Source: Bacillota bacterium
GTDB lineage: Bacteria; Bacillota; Clostridia; Lachnospirales; Lachnospiraceae
Assembly: GCA_023441145.1 (NCBI GenBank)
Contig: JAEZQN010000042.1
Location: 1 to 6,212, forward strand
Direction of reading: 5' to 3'
DNA: 6,212 nucleotides
How positions within the stretch are numbered: position 1 is the stretch's first letter; each line of letters begins with the position of its first letter. The notes under the pieces are model-generated. The model did no database searches and was not told the DNA's origin. It saw nothing but the letters and a program-made list of their open reading frames with translations. Below are positions 1 to 5,949 of the stretch, in pieces. Made by a program: the position numbers and the translations under genes.

Positions 1-123
1 ATTATTCTATGCATTTTTTCAAAGCAGCTATATTGGGTGCTTTATTTGTCATGCCATTATCAATGTCCAAAAATAATATACTTAACTAACTTCTCAAAAA
101 AGTATTTGACATAGTTAGTCTAT

Positions 124-162
124 GTAATAAAAAAGTATCGCACCAAGTTGATGCGATACTTT
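124..162 (-). terminator. Intrinsic terminator of the amino acid ABC transporter operon
   Basis: A perfect 11-bp inverted repeat (AAAGTATCGCA at 132-142, TGCGATACTTT at 152-162) encloses a 9-nt loop. Read on the minus strand, the stem is followed directly by a T-rich run (about 131-124). It begins four bases past the ATPase stop codon, so it is positioned to end the three-gene transporter transcript. Seen directly in the sequence; termination is inferred from the hairpin plus U-tract pattern. Confidence 0.88.
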
Positions 163-165
163 AAT

Positions 166-936
166 TTATAATACCTTTGCTAAAAAGCTTTGTAGCCTTT
201 CACTTAGTGGACGTTCAAATAATTCCTTTGGTGTGTTCTCTTCAATGATTTGTCCCTGATCCATAAAGATCACACGAGTGGCTACCTCTTTGGCAAAGCC
301 CATTTCATGGGTAACTACTACCATGGTCATCTCTTCCTTTGCTAGCTCTCTCATTACCTCAAGAACTTCCCCAACCATCTCTGGATCAAGAGCAGAAGTT
401 GGCTCATCAAATAACATTACATCAGGGTTCATGCAAAGGGCACGTACAATGGCAATCCTCTGTTTCTGACCACCTGAAAGTAACTCAGGATACGTATCTG
501 CTCGGTCCTCTAGACCTACCCTCTTTAACATCTCCATGGCACGTTTATTGGCTTCCTCATCCGTAAGGTGAAGAAGTTTCTTTGGTCCAATAGTCAAATT
601 CTTAAGAATAGTCATATTCGGAAATAAATTAAAATGTTGGAATACCATTCCCATCTTCTGACGATGGGTATTAATATTCACCTTTTTATCAAGTAGATTC
701 TTACCTTCAAACCAAACAGAACCAGAGGTTGGCTCTTCCAAACGATTTAGACATCTTAGTAAGGTACTCTTACCAGAGCCAGAAGGTCCAATGATACATA
801 CTACTTCACCTTTTTTTATGGTTAGATTAACTTCATCCAAGGCTATGGTAGAGGTAAACTTCTTACTTAACTCTTTTACCTCAATTAAAGCTTCCTCATT
901 TATATAGGAGTCAAAAGATACATTAACGTCTTCCAT
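166..936 (-). CDS. Polar amino acid ABC transporter, ATP-binding protein
   Basis: This 256-residue cytoplasmic ATPase powers amino acid import and belongs to the GlnQ/HisP/ArtM-type family. All nucleotide-binding motifs are present: Walker A GPSGSGKST (50-58), Q-loop glutamine Q100 in MVFQHFNLF, signature LSGGQ (153-157), Walker B VMLFDE (173-178), D-loop SALD (181-184) and switch histidine H210 in VTHEMGFA. The C-terminal EENTPKELFERP...FL tail is typical of polar amino acid importers. About 16 residues precede the usual start of the fold (LIEVKELSKKF), slightly longer than many homologues. The chosen ATG is nevertheless supported by AAGGAG at 950-945, eight bases upstream. The gene overlaps the end of the permease gene by 14 bp, with its ribosome binding site inside permease codons, so translational coupling is likely. 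The family call is firm; the substrate (Gln, Arg, His, cystine or another) is not resolved. Confidence 0.97.
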   Translation of the reverse strand: MEDVNVSFDSYINEEALIEVKELSKKFTSTIALDEVNLTIKKGEVVCIIGPSGSGKSTLLRCLNRLEEPTSGSVWFEGKNLLDKKVNINTHRQKMGMVFQHFNLFPNMTILKNLTIGPKKLLHLTDEEANKRAMEMLKRVGLEDRADTYPELLSGGQKQRIAIVRALCMNPDVMLFDEPTSALDPEMVGEVLEVMRELAKEEMTMVVVTHEMGFAKEVATRVIFMDQGQIIEENTPKELFERPLSERLQSFLAKVL

Positions 937-1657
937 TGTTTAATCTCCTTTCAAGCCTTCCTACCAAATAGGAAAATAACATTACTAACACTAAATAGAT
1001 TAATGCTACTGCAATAAGAGGCATAAACGGAGAATATGTAATACTCCTAATAATATCTCCACCCTTAGTCAAATCCTCTAAGGCAATAAAACCGGCAACA
1101 GAGGTCTCCTTAAGGAGTACAATAAATTCATTCCCTAGGGAAGGTAAAATATTACGGATTGCCTGTGGAATGATGATATAACGCATGGTTTGAACATATG
1201 TAAAGCCAATACTTCTTCCCGCTTCAAATTGGCCTGCATCGATGGACATAATGCCACCTCTTACTATCTCAGCCACATAGGCACCAGAATTAATACCAAA
1301 TGCAATAACCGCAACTAATACCTTGCTAATTCTCACAGAACCAAAGATTACAAAATAGATAATCAGCAGCTGAACTACTACAGGAGTTCCTCGAATTACC
1401 GTTAGGTACACCTTACAAATACCATTGAGAAGCTTTAAGAGTAATCCTGGCTTTGTCTTATCGTAGGTTGCACGAACACTAGCCACAAGAAAACCAATTA
1501 TGATACCAAGGAGTACTGCAAAGAAGGTAACTAAAAGAGTAATCTTTAATCCATCTACAAGATACTTCCACTTATCATCCTTGATAAAATTAAGGTAAAA
1601 TTGGTCCTTAAGGCTATCTAACATTTTATTAAATGAGTCTATAATATTCAAATACAT
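923..1657 (-). CDS. Polar amino acid ABC transporter, permease protein
   Basis: A 244-residue inner membrane permease of the HisM/GlnP type, expected to dimerise and form the translocation path. Hydrophobic segments lie near 39-61, 94-121 and 212-236, with further helices between. The family motif RGTPVVVQ (89-96) is present. So is the EAA-type coupling loop, around 125-151 (GAYVAEIVRGGIMSIDAGQFEAGRSIG region), which contacts the ATPase. Roughly 30 residues of amphipathic sequence precede the first helix, a longer N-terminus than in minimal members. The start at 1657 has only a weak ribosome binding site (AGGTAG at 1668-1663), but the next ATG (residue 12) has none, so the first was kept. It begins 28 bp after the binding-protein gene and overlaps the ATPase gene, as expected for an operon. 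Confidence 0.96.
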   Translation of the reverse strand: MYLNIIDSFNKMLDSLKDQFYLNFIKDDKWKYLVDGLKITLLVTFFAVLLGIIIGFLVASVRATYDKTKPGLLLKLLNGICKVYLTVIRGTPVVVQLLIIYFVIFGSVRISKVLVAVIAFGINSGAYVAEIVRGGIMSIDAGQFEAGRSIGFTYVQTMRYIIIPQAIRNILPSLGNEFIVLLKETSVAGFIALEDLTKGGDIIRSITYSPFMPLIAVALIYLVLVMLFSYLVGRLERRLNNGRR

Positions 1658-1685
1658 ACGATCTACCTACTCTGTGTTTTTTATG

Positions 1686-2435
1686 TTACTTAATGTATTT
1701 ATCAATGATTTCTTGAAGCTTTCCTGATTCCTTTAAAGTAGCTAATGCCTTATTTACTTTAGTTAATAATTCTGTATTATCCTTATCAATCGCAATGGCA
1801 TAATCCTCTAAAGTAAACTCTTTGTCAACAATCTTAATACCTTCATTCTTCTCTACGAACACCTTAGCTGGCTGACGATCGATAATAACTGCATCTACCT
1901 TACCTTGTGTCAAAGCAAGAACCGCATCTGCTCCCTTATTGTAACGTTCCAGAGTTACATCCTTAATATCGGCCCCATAGATATCACCTGTTGTTCCTAA
2001 TTGAACCCCAACAGTCTTTCCTTCTAATGCCTCTGGAGTAGTGATATCACTATCTTCCTTTACAATAATTACTTGTGCACTTGTTGTATAAGGGTCACTA
2101 AAATTAACGCTCTCCTCTCTATCAGGAGTAACTGTCATGCCCGCAACACCCATATCTGCTTTTCCGGATACTACTTCTGGAATGATGGAATCAAAGGCAA
2201 TATCCTCAATTTCTAACTTCATTCCTAATTCTTCTGCAATTGCCTCTGCAATCTCAACGTCGATACCTACGATCTTATCCCCTTCCTTATATTCATATGG
2301 TGGGAATTCTGCATTTGTTGCCATAACAAGCGTTTTCTTTTCTGAACCTCCTGCAGATTCTAATTTGGTACCACAACCAGCAAGAGCTGCTATCATTGTT
2401 GTAATCAATAGTAAACTAACTAATTTCTTTTTCAT
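1686..2435 (-). CDS. Polar amino acid ABC transporter, substrate-binding lipoprotein
   Basis: A 249-residue family 3 (SBP_bac_3) solute-binding protein, exported and lipid-anchored outside the membrane. The signal peptide has KKK then a hydrophobic core and ends in the lipobox LAGC, with C21 the modified cysteine; a short flexible linker follows. The mature protein starts with LVMATNAEFPPYEY, the usual first strand of this family. R106 in TVTPDREESVNFSDPY is the expected ligand carboxylate contact, and D186 in VDAVIIDRQPA is the expected amino-group contact. QLGTTGD (145-151) contributes to the second-lobe pocket. These match general amino acid recognition but do not name the side chain bound. 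First gene of the operon: strong ribosome binding site AAAGGGAG (2450-2443, 7-nt spacer) and a promoter about 100 bp upstream. No attenuating hairpin was seen between it and the permease. Confidence 0.96.
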   Translation of the reverse strand: MKKKLVSLLLITTMIAALAGCGTKLESAGGSEKKTLVMATNAEFPPYEYKEGDKIVGIDVEIAEAIAEELGMKLEIEDIAFDSIIPEVVSGKADMGVAGMTVTPDREESVNFSDPYTTSAQVIIVKEDSDITTPEALEGKTVGVQLGTTGDIYGADIKDVTLERYNKGADAVLALTQGKVDAVIIDRQPAKVFVEKNEGIKIVDKEFTLEDYAIAIDKDNTELLTKVNKALATLKESGKLQEIIDKYIK

Positions 2436-2890
2436 TTTTTTTCTCCCTTTTTATATCGTTACTACTATTATGTATACTGATTTCTTTCTATGTAGTACTG
2501 CAATTTCGGTTCGCCGTACTGAACAATTAGATTATAACGCAATTCGGAAAATAATCAAGTATAATTATTCATTTTTATCGTAAATTTATTAATTTTTATT
2601 TTGCTTCCATTAGAAGTTACTTTTTTTGTTATTTATTAAGTGTTCATGCTAATAAGTAAGCGGTTTCTAATGAGTCTAGCTTATGACTAAATATCTTTAC
2701 TAAATTTTGACTAAAGGGTTGGAATATAACTTTATCATCAACATTACGCTAAAATATACTGTTTTTACCAAATAGACTAAAACTATATTTTATCATAACA
2801 GAAAATTCCCCTTGTGAAATCCTTCATCTAGTGTGGGTCATAAAGGAATTTTATACATACCATCATAGCACAAGTGCCTATGCAACAAAA
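2436..2890. other. AT-rich intergenic region with no gene found
   Basis: Both strands were read and no convincing coding sequence was found here. The only long open frame entering it on the plus strand is the shadow of the binding-protein gene. It holds the operon promoter and leader at its left end. Further right are a long-loop inverted repeat (AAAATTCC 2802-2809 with GGAATTTT 2845-2852) and scattered GACTAAA words. No riboswitch or T-box signature (such as a conserved antiterminator GGTGG box) was recognised. Confidence 0.6.
2531..2558 (-). promoter_or_regulatory. Predicted sigma-A promoter of the ABC transporter operon
   Basis: On the minus strand, TTGATT (2558-2553) and a perfect TATAAT (2536-2531) are separated by 16 bp. 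Transcription would begin near 2524, giving a leader of about 90 nt before the lipoprotein start codon. It is the best promoter-like sequence in the window. An ARG-box-like sequence (2558-2571) touches the -35 hexamer, and an inverted repeat lies just downstream (2494-2520). Confidence 0.72.
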
Positions 2891-2932
2891 AATAAACTGT
2901 AGAAGAATCTATACTTCCCTCTACAGTTTATT
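2885..2932 (-). terminator. Intrinsic terminator after the six-helix membrane protein gene
   Basis: A perfect 13-bp inverted repeat, AATAAACTGTAGA (2891-2903) and TCTACAGTTTATT (2920-2932), encloses a 16-nt loop. On the minus strand the stem runs into TTTTTTGTTG (2892-2883), a good U-tract. It begins 32 bp past the stop codon at 2965. It is the first clear terminator met when reading leftward from the RNase H gene. Confidence 0.85.
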
Positions 2933-2964
2933 ATTTATATTTATACATTATTGTGAATATTAAT

Positions 2965-3624
2965 TCATGTTTGGTTCATTTTTTTTGCTATAAAACTATT
3001 TCCTTCATACACTGGCTTAATGTTAAAGGTAAAAAAGATTACTGAAAAATAATAGGCAATCTGACTAAGCATTATGTTAACCTGACTACTGTCCTCTAAG
3101 TATAGAAGCCTATTTGCTACTTGAGAGCTTAAATACCCTTCAGTACCAAAATCCCATGCTATGCAAACTACTAATGCAATCATCAGATATCTTTTATCTG
3201 ATACTACATTGGTAACTAGTAGAAATAATAATACAATCACTAAAAGCCCCAAAAGTCCCCGTACTAAGGCAATGCATATCTCTGCAACTGGAAGCTCAAG
3301 CAATAAAGATATATCTCCTTGAATTAATACAAAGCGTAGTGCAAAGAGAATTCCAGCTACACTAATAGGAAGCATCATATATGCTGTACACTCTTGGTGT
3401 CTTATAGAGATAAAAGCTAGTACAAGAACCGCAATACAGGCTAATACAATGAGAAAACCCGCTGGTGTGAATAGAAAACCCTTTCTTTGGGTTAATGATG
3501 CAAAAGTTAGGCCTTCTTTAAAATCCATAGAAAAAAACATCAACACCGCAGTAATACCAGTAAAAATGGCAGTTAATATCATACTTAAAACATCTGGACT
3601 AAAATCATAACATTTTTTCTTCAT
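2965..3624 (-). CDS. Unrecognised six-helix integral membrane protein
   Basis: I do not recognise a family for this 219-residue protein. It shows about six hydrophobic segments near residues 13-33, 50-74, 82-101, 114-141, 147-160 (short) and 184-202. Positive residues (KKK at the N-terminus, RH after helix 2, DKR after helix 4, KK near the C-terminus) suggest both ends are cytoplasmic. The loop between helices 5 and 6 (about 161-183, with GTEGYLSSQ and YLEDSSQ) would be the largest outside loop. There is no signal peptide, no enzymatic motif, and no ATP-binding or transporter signature. The start is well supported by AGGGAGG (3638-3632) with a 7-nt spacer. A TATAAT lies on the minus strand at 3687-3682 but lacks a good -35 partner, so the gene may use its own weak promoter or read-through from cobO, 108 bp upstream. 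Function unknown. Confidence 0.9.
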   Translation of the reverse strand: MKKKCYDFSPDVLSMILTAIFTGITAVLMFFSMDFKEGLTFASLTQRKGFLFTPAGFLIVLACIAVLVLAFISIRHQECTAYMMLPISVAGILFALRFVLIQGDISLLLELPVAEICIALVRGLLGLLVIVLLFLLVTNVVSDKRYLMIALVVCIAWDFGTEGYLSSQVANRLLYLEDSSQVNIMLSQIAYYFSVIFFTFNIKPVYEGNSFIAKKMNQT

Positions 3625-3732
3625 GCATTGGCCTCCCTATTTATGTATAATTTACAAAAGGCTAAGATATATTCTCTTTCTATTATATCATAAACAACTG
3701 AATTTACCCACAAAAACCTAATATTTTTTTAG

Positions 3733-4248
3733 TTAATATTCAATTCCATGCCTTGCAGAAAAACCCTTATCAAATGGATGTTTTTCCTTTTTCATATTGG
3801 TGATATAATCTGCTTGCTCCACAAAGTAAGAAACTTCTTTATGCCCAGTCAATACAATCTCTAATTCCTTTGGACGCATCTCTAATAGTGTATGCACCAT
3901 ATTTTTATCAACTAAACCAAGGTCATAGGTGGTAAGTAACTCATCTAAAATTAGCATATCGCATTTCTTTTGATTAATCATATCAATGGCCGTAAGTAGA
4001 TTCACATTATGCATCATCAGCGCTTGTTCTTTTCCCTTTTCACTCATTTGATTCGTAAACCCAAGGTCCAACTCATTACGTAATACTGTAATCTCAGGAA
4101 TTCTACTTAATACCTCAAGCTCTGCAGTTGGGCTTCCTTTTAAAAATTGTACCATGGTAACAAGCATTCCAGCACCTGCTGCTCGAATAGCCTGTCCAAT
4201 TGCTGCTGTCGTCTTTCCTTTCCCGTCTCCATAATAAATCTGTATCAT
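3733..4248 (-). CDS. cobO: Cob(I)yrinic acid a,c-diamide adenosyltransferase, CobO/BtuR family
   Basis: A 171-residue cytoplasmic enzyme that transfers the 5'-deoxyadenosyl group of ATP to the cobalt of reduced corrinoids, giving coenzyme B12 forms. It may act in synthesis or in salvage. The phosphate-binding loop GDGKGKTT (7-14), MVQFLKG (32-38), Walker-B-like LILDE (99-103) and the C-terminal signature HPFDKGFSARHGIEY (157-171) identify the family. It is shorter than enterobacterial CobA because it lacks that protein's N-terminal arm and begins almost at the P-loop; many Firmicute members do the same. The segment usually read as LTGR is LTGH here (H136). The start is fixed by a near-perfect ribosome binding site, AAAGGTGG, six bases upstream of ATG. 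No other corrinoid gene and no cobalamin riboswitch is visible nearby. A 17-bp palindrome lies in the upstream gap (4286-4302). Confidence 0.93.
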   Translation of the reverse strand: MIQIYYGDGKGKTTAAIGQAIRAAGAGMLVTMVQFLKGSPTAELEVLSRIPEITVLRNELDLGFTNQMSEKGKEQALMMHNVNLLTAIDMINQKKCDMLILDELLTTYDLGLVDKNMVHTLLEMRPKELEIVLTGHKEVSYFVEQADYITNMKKEKHPFDKGFSARHGIEY

Positions 4249-4337
4249 AAACTTCCACCTTTCTATCCTTAATAAAGCACATACAATATAGTACTACTAT
4301 ATCATATGCGCCTCCATACTAACTATCCTATTTACTC

Positions 4338-4958
4338 TTATTCTGAAACTCCCACTTTACCAATCGGTTCATAAGGGGATAATTCAAATCGAATAAAATA
4401 ACCCTGATCTACATCGCATACTGGGCATCTAGCAGGGGCTGAAGTTCCTTCATGGATATAGCCACAATTTAAGCATACCCAGGTAGTCTGTACCTCTGAA
4501 ACATAAAGCTGATTCTTCTCCATTAGATCTGCCAGTTTTCCAAACCTCTCTCCATGAATCCTTTCCACTTCTGCAATCATCTTAAAGGTCGCAGCAATCT
4601 TTGCGAAACCTTCTTCCTTTGCCTTCTCTGAAAAGGTTTTGTATACATCTTCATACTCTTCCATCTCATTATGATTGGCCATGCGAAGTAACTCAACTAT
4701 ATTCTTACTAATGTCTACTGGATAACCACCATCTATGTGAATTGTAGACTTAGCCGCTGGCTCTAAAAACTTATAAAAAGCCTCAGCGTGCTCAGCCTCT
4801 TGGGCAGCTGTGTATTTGAATACCTTCTCTACCACTTGATGATTCTGTTTTTTTGCCTCTTCTGCTGCTAAAATATAGCGCATTCTAGCCTGACTTTCAC
4901 CTGCAAAAGCTCTCATTAGATTTACTTTGGTCTCACTATCTTGAAAATCCACTGACAT
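4338..4958 (-). CDS. rbr: Rubrerythrin
   Basis: A 206-residue non-haem iron protein that reduces hydrogen peroxide in the cytoplasm of anaerobes, taking electrons from rubredoxin or NADH-linked partners. The N-terminal ferritin-like four-helix domain (about 8-148) carries the expected diiron ligands: E21 in AGESQAR, E54 and H57 in QEAEHAEAF, E98 and E101 in NHNEMEEYEDVY, and E132 and H135 in EVERIHGERF. A C-terminal rubredoxin-like domain (about 158-192) binds one Fe through C162-x2-C165 and C178-x2-C181. All ligands are intact and the length is normal for the two-domain form. The ATG is preceded by AAGGAG (4972-4967) at 8 nt. The upstream 79-bp gap contains a predicted promoter and a perfect inverted repeat overlapping this ribosome binding site. 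Peroxide regulation by PerR is common for this family but is only weakly suggested here. Confidence 0.97.
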   Translation of the reverse strand: MSVDFQDSETKVNLMRAFAGESQARMRYILAAEEAKKQNHQVVEKVFKYTAAQEAEHAEAFYKFLEPAAKSTIHIDGGYPVDISKNIVELLRMANHNEMEEYEDVYKTFSEKAKEEGFAKIAATFKMIAEVERIHGERFGKLADLMEKNQLYVSEVQTTWVCLNCGYIHEGTSAPARCPVCDVDQGYFIRFELSPYEPIGKVGVSE

Positions 4959-4968
4959 TTACTCCACT

Positions 4969-5013
4969 CCTTATAATAGTATTCTTGGATACATATGCAA
5001 TATTATTATAAGG
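4969..5013 (-). promoter_or_regulatory. Inverted repeat overlapping the rubrerythrin ribosome binding site
   Basis: CCTTATAATA (4969-4978) and TATTATAAGG (5004-5013) are perfect 10-bp inverted copies separated by 25 nt. In a minus-strand transcript starting upstream of 5013, the two arms could pair. The downstream arm contains AAGG of the AAGGAG ribosome binding site, so the site would be partly masked. The upstream arm also contains the candidate TATAAT of the rubrerythrin promoter. The repeat is seen directly; any role is inference. Confidence 0.5.
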
Positions 5014-5035
5014 AATAGCCCTAGTTTCTATTCAA
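5005..5035 (-). promoter_or_regulatory. Possible promoter of rubrerythrin, with a partial PerR-like half-site
   Basis: On the minus strand TTGAAT (5035-5030) lies just past the RNase H stop codon. A perfect TATAAT (5010-5005) follows after 19 bp, which is longer than the ideal 17. The plus strand at 4997-5011 ends in ATTATAA, a complete half of the PerR box TTATAATNATTATAA, but the other half is poor (10 of 14 positions overall by my count). Moderate support only. Confidence 0.45.
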
Positions 5036-5037
5036 CT

Positions 5038-5637
5038 TTATAAACCTAGCGCCTTTTTCGCTAATAAATCTACTCTCTCATTAAGTTCCACTCCAGTGTG
5101 GGCAGCAACTTTATGAAACTCAACATAAAGTTTATCTTTCATCTCGTCATATGCTTGTTTATAGGCTATTGTTCCAGGTTTTTTTGCTTGCCAGGCACCT
5201 GTACACCATTTTTCTATGCCCTCATAGTCATAATATAAAGCCAACCTAGTAATACCATGTATCACACAAAACTCCATCATCTTTCTGGCTCCAAGGATTT
5301 CTCCAGCTACATTACGCATATCTGATAAAGACATATCTTGTCCCTTTTCACTATATTCATATTCCTTGCCCCTATACATTAGGACTGCCCCATAGCTATA
5401 CTCCCCAGTCCCTACATGATAGCTACCATCTACATAGGCCACCGCCATGTCCTCAGGCGCACACTCCCCTATGTTTCTCTTAATCCCTCCTGCCAGGTAA
5501 TCCTTCGCCTCAGTCTCAGTCTTAAAGCTTTTGTACTCTGCCCCACTATAACCGTTTATCTGATTCTGACACTCCGGCCAAGAATAAAAAATACCAGTCT
5601 GTCTTCCTTTTCTTACTGCATAATATTTACTTGGCAT
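5038..5637 (-). CDS. rnhA: Ribonuclease H1 with N-terminal viroplasmin/hybrid-binding domain
   Basis: A 199-residue cytoplasmic enzyme that cuts the RNA strand of RNA:DNA hybrids, removing R-loops and primer RNA. Residues 1-48 (KYYAVRKGRQTGIFYSWPECQ, then YKSFKTETEAKDYL) form the small hybrid-binding domain named viroplasmin. The catalytic domain follows from about 63. The metal-binding acidic residues are all present: D70 in AYVDGSY, E113 in VAGEILGA, D137 in LYYDYEG and D190 in NERVDLLAKKAL. The flexible-loop histidine is H180 in KVAAHTG. Architecture and length match bacterial and eukaryotic-style RNase H1. The start is supported by GGAGAG (5651-5646) with an 8-nt spacer. It is the first gene downstream of the structured repeats, and no terminator separates it from rubrerythrin, 79 bp away. 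Confidence 0.96.
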   Translation of the reverse strand: MPSKYYAVRKGRQTGIFYSWPECQNQINGYSGAEYKSFKTETEAKDYLAGGIKRNIGECAPEDMAVAYVDGSYHVGTGEYSYGAVLMYRGKEYEYSEKGQDMSLSDMRNVAGEILGARKMMEFCVIHGITRLALYYDYEGIEKWCTGAWQAKKPGTIAYKQAYDEMKDKLYVEFHKVAAHTGVELNERVDLLAKKALGL

Positions 5638-5673
5638 TCTGGTTACTCTCCAATCTTATCAACATTTTACATT

Positions 5674-5702
5674 ATCATATCATGTAATAAGAAACCAGTA
5701 AA
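5674..5702 (-). promoter_or_regulatory. Predicted promoter of the RNase H1 gene
   Basis: On the minus strand TTTACT (5702-5697) and TATGAT (5679-5674) are 17 bp apart, giving a transcript start near 5667 and a leader of about 30 nt. The -35 matches four of six consensus positions and the -10 five of six. It lies between the repeat element and the gene, with the repeat beginning about 12 bp upstream of the -35. Confidence 0.5.
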
Positions 5703-5713
5703 GAGGCTTACCT

Positions 5714-5896
5714 CACTAAAACTTAGCCACACACTTTATTGCTTTATTAATTACAGAGCATAGACGATAACTCCTTAAGTAGGGCTGCAATGCTTGCATT
5801 GCAGATAAGATACTAAAAGACAAAAAGACGACATCCCTTTGTCGATCTTTTTGTCTTTTTATCTTATAGCGAAGCGTGTCCTACTTAAGGATCTTA
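5714..5896. repeat. Structured repeat, copy 1 (short form)
   Basis: The stretch 5737-5896 matches 6053-6212 at a constant offset of 316, with four mismatches in 160 bp and no gaps. An 18-base tag, CACTAAAACTTAGCCACA (5714-5731), is also shared with copy 2 (5950-5967). The core folds as a closed multi-branch structure. An outer stem pairs 5772-5785 with 5878-5891. Hairpin CTGCAATGC-TT-GCATTGCAG occupies 5785-5804. A long hairpin, 5805-5867, has 8+14+5 bp, a CT bulge at 5813-5814, a single-A bulge at 5845 and a 6-nt loop TCCCTT. A mini-hairpin GCGAAGC sits at 5869-5875. No coding frame was supported. Best described as a MITE-like or REP-like interspersed repeat; whether it is transcribed is unknown. 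Confidence 0.85.
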
Positions 5897-5949
5897 TAAA
5901 GTACACTACCTACTGTAATTAAACATTATTTCTATCATGCCCTAAACCA

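Noticed and set aside
2..52. Short minus-strand frame ending at the left edge (MTNKAPNIAALKKCIE) and an overlapping plus-strand frame at 3-89
   Set aside because: Too short to judge, lies beyond the operon terminator, and has no ribosome binding site. Could be a gene remnant but nothing supports it.
109..125. ACATAG/CTATGT inverted repeat with a TTGACA at 107-112
   Set aside because: No -10 at a suitable distance and no gene downstream on the plus strand, so not called a promoter.
2539..2553. Possible CodY box in the transporter promoter spacer
   Set aside because: About six mismatches from AATTTTCWGAAAATT, too weak in AT-rich DNA.
2137..2583. 148-codon plus-strand open frame
   Set aside because: Mostly the antisense shadow of the binding-protein gene, without a start signal or family resemblance.
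2685..2781. GACTAAA repeated at 2685, 2709 and 2775
   Set aside because: Irregular spacing and AT-rich short words; likely chance.
4249..4337. Cobalamin riboswitch before cobO
   Set aside because: The gap is only 89 bp and holds no recognisable B12-box; too short for the usual aptamer.
5834..5867. Long hairpin of the repeat as an intrinsic terminator
   Set aside because: The T runs are part of the paired stem rather than a free tail after it, and the stem is A/T-rich, so it does not fit the standard terminator form.
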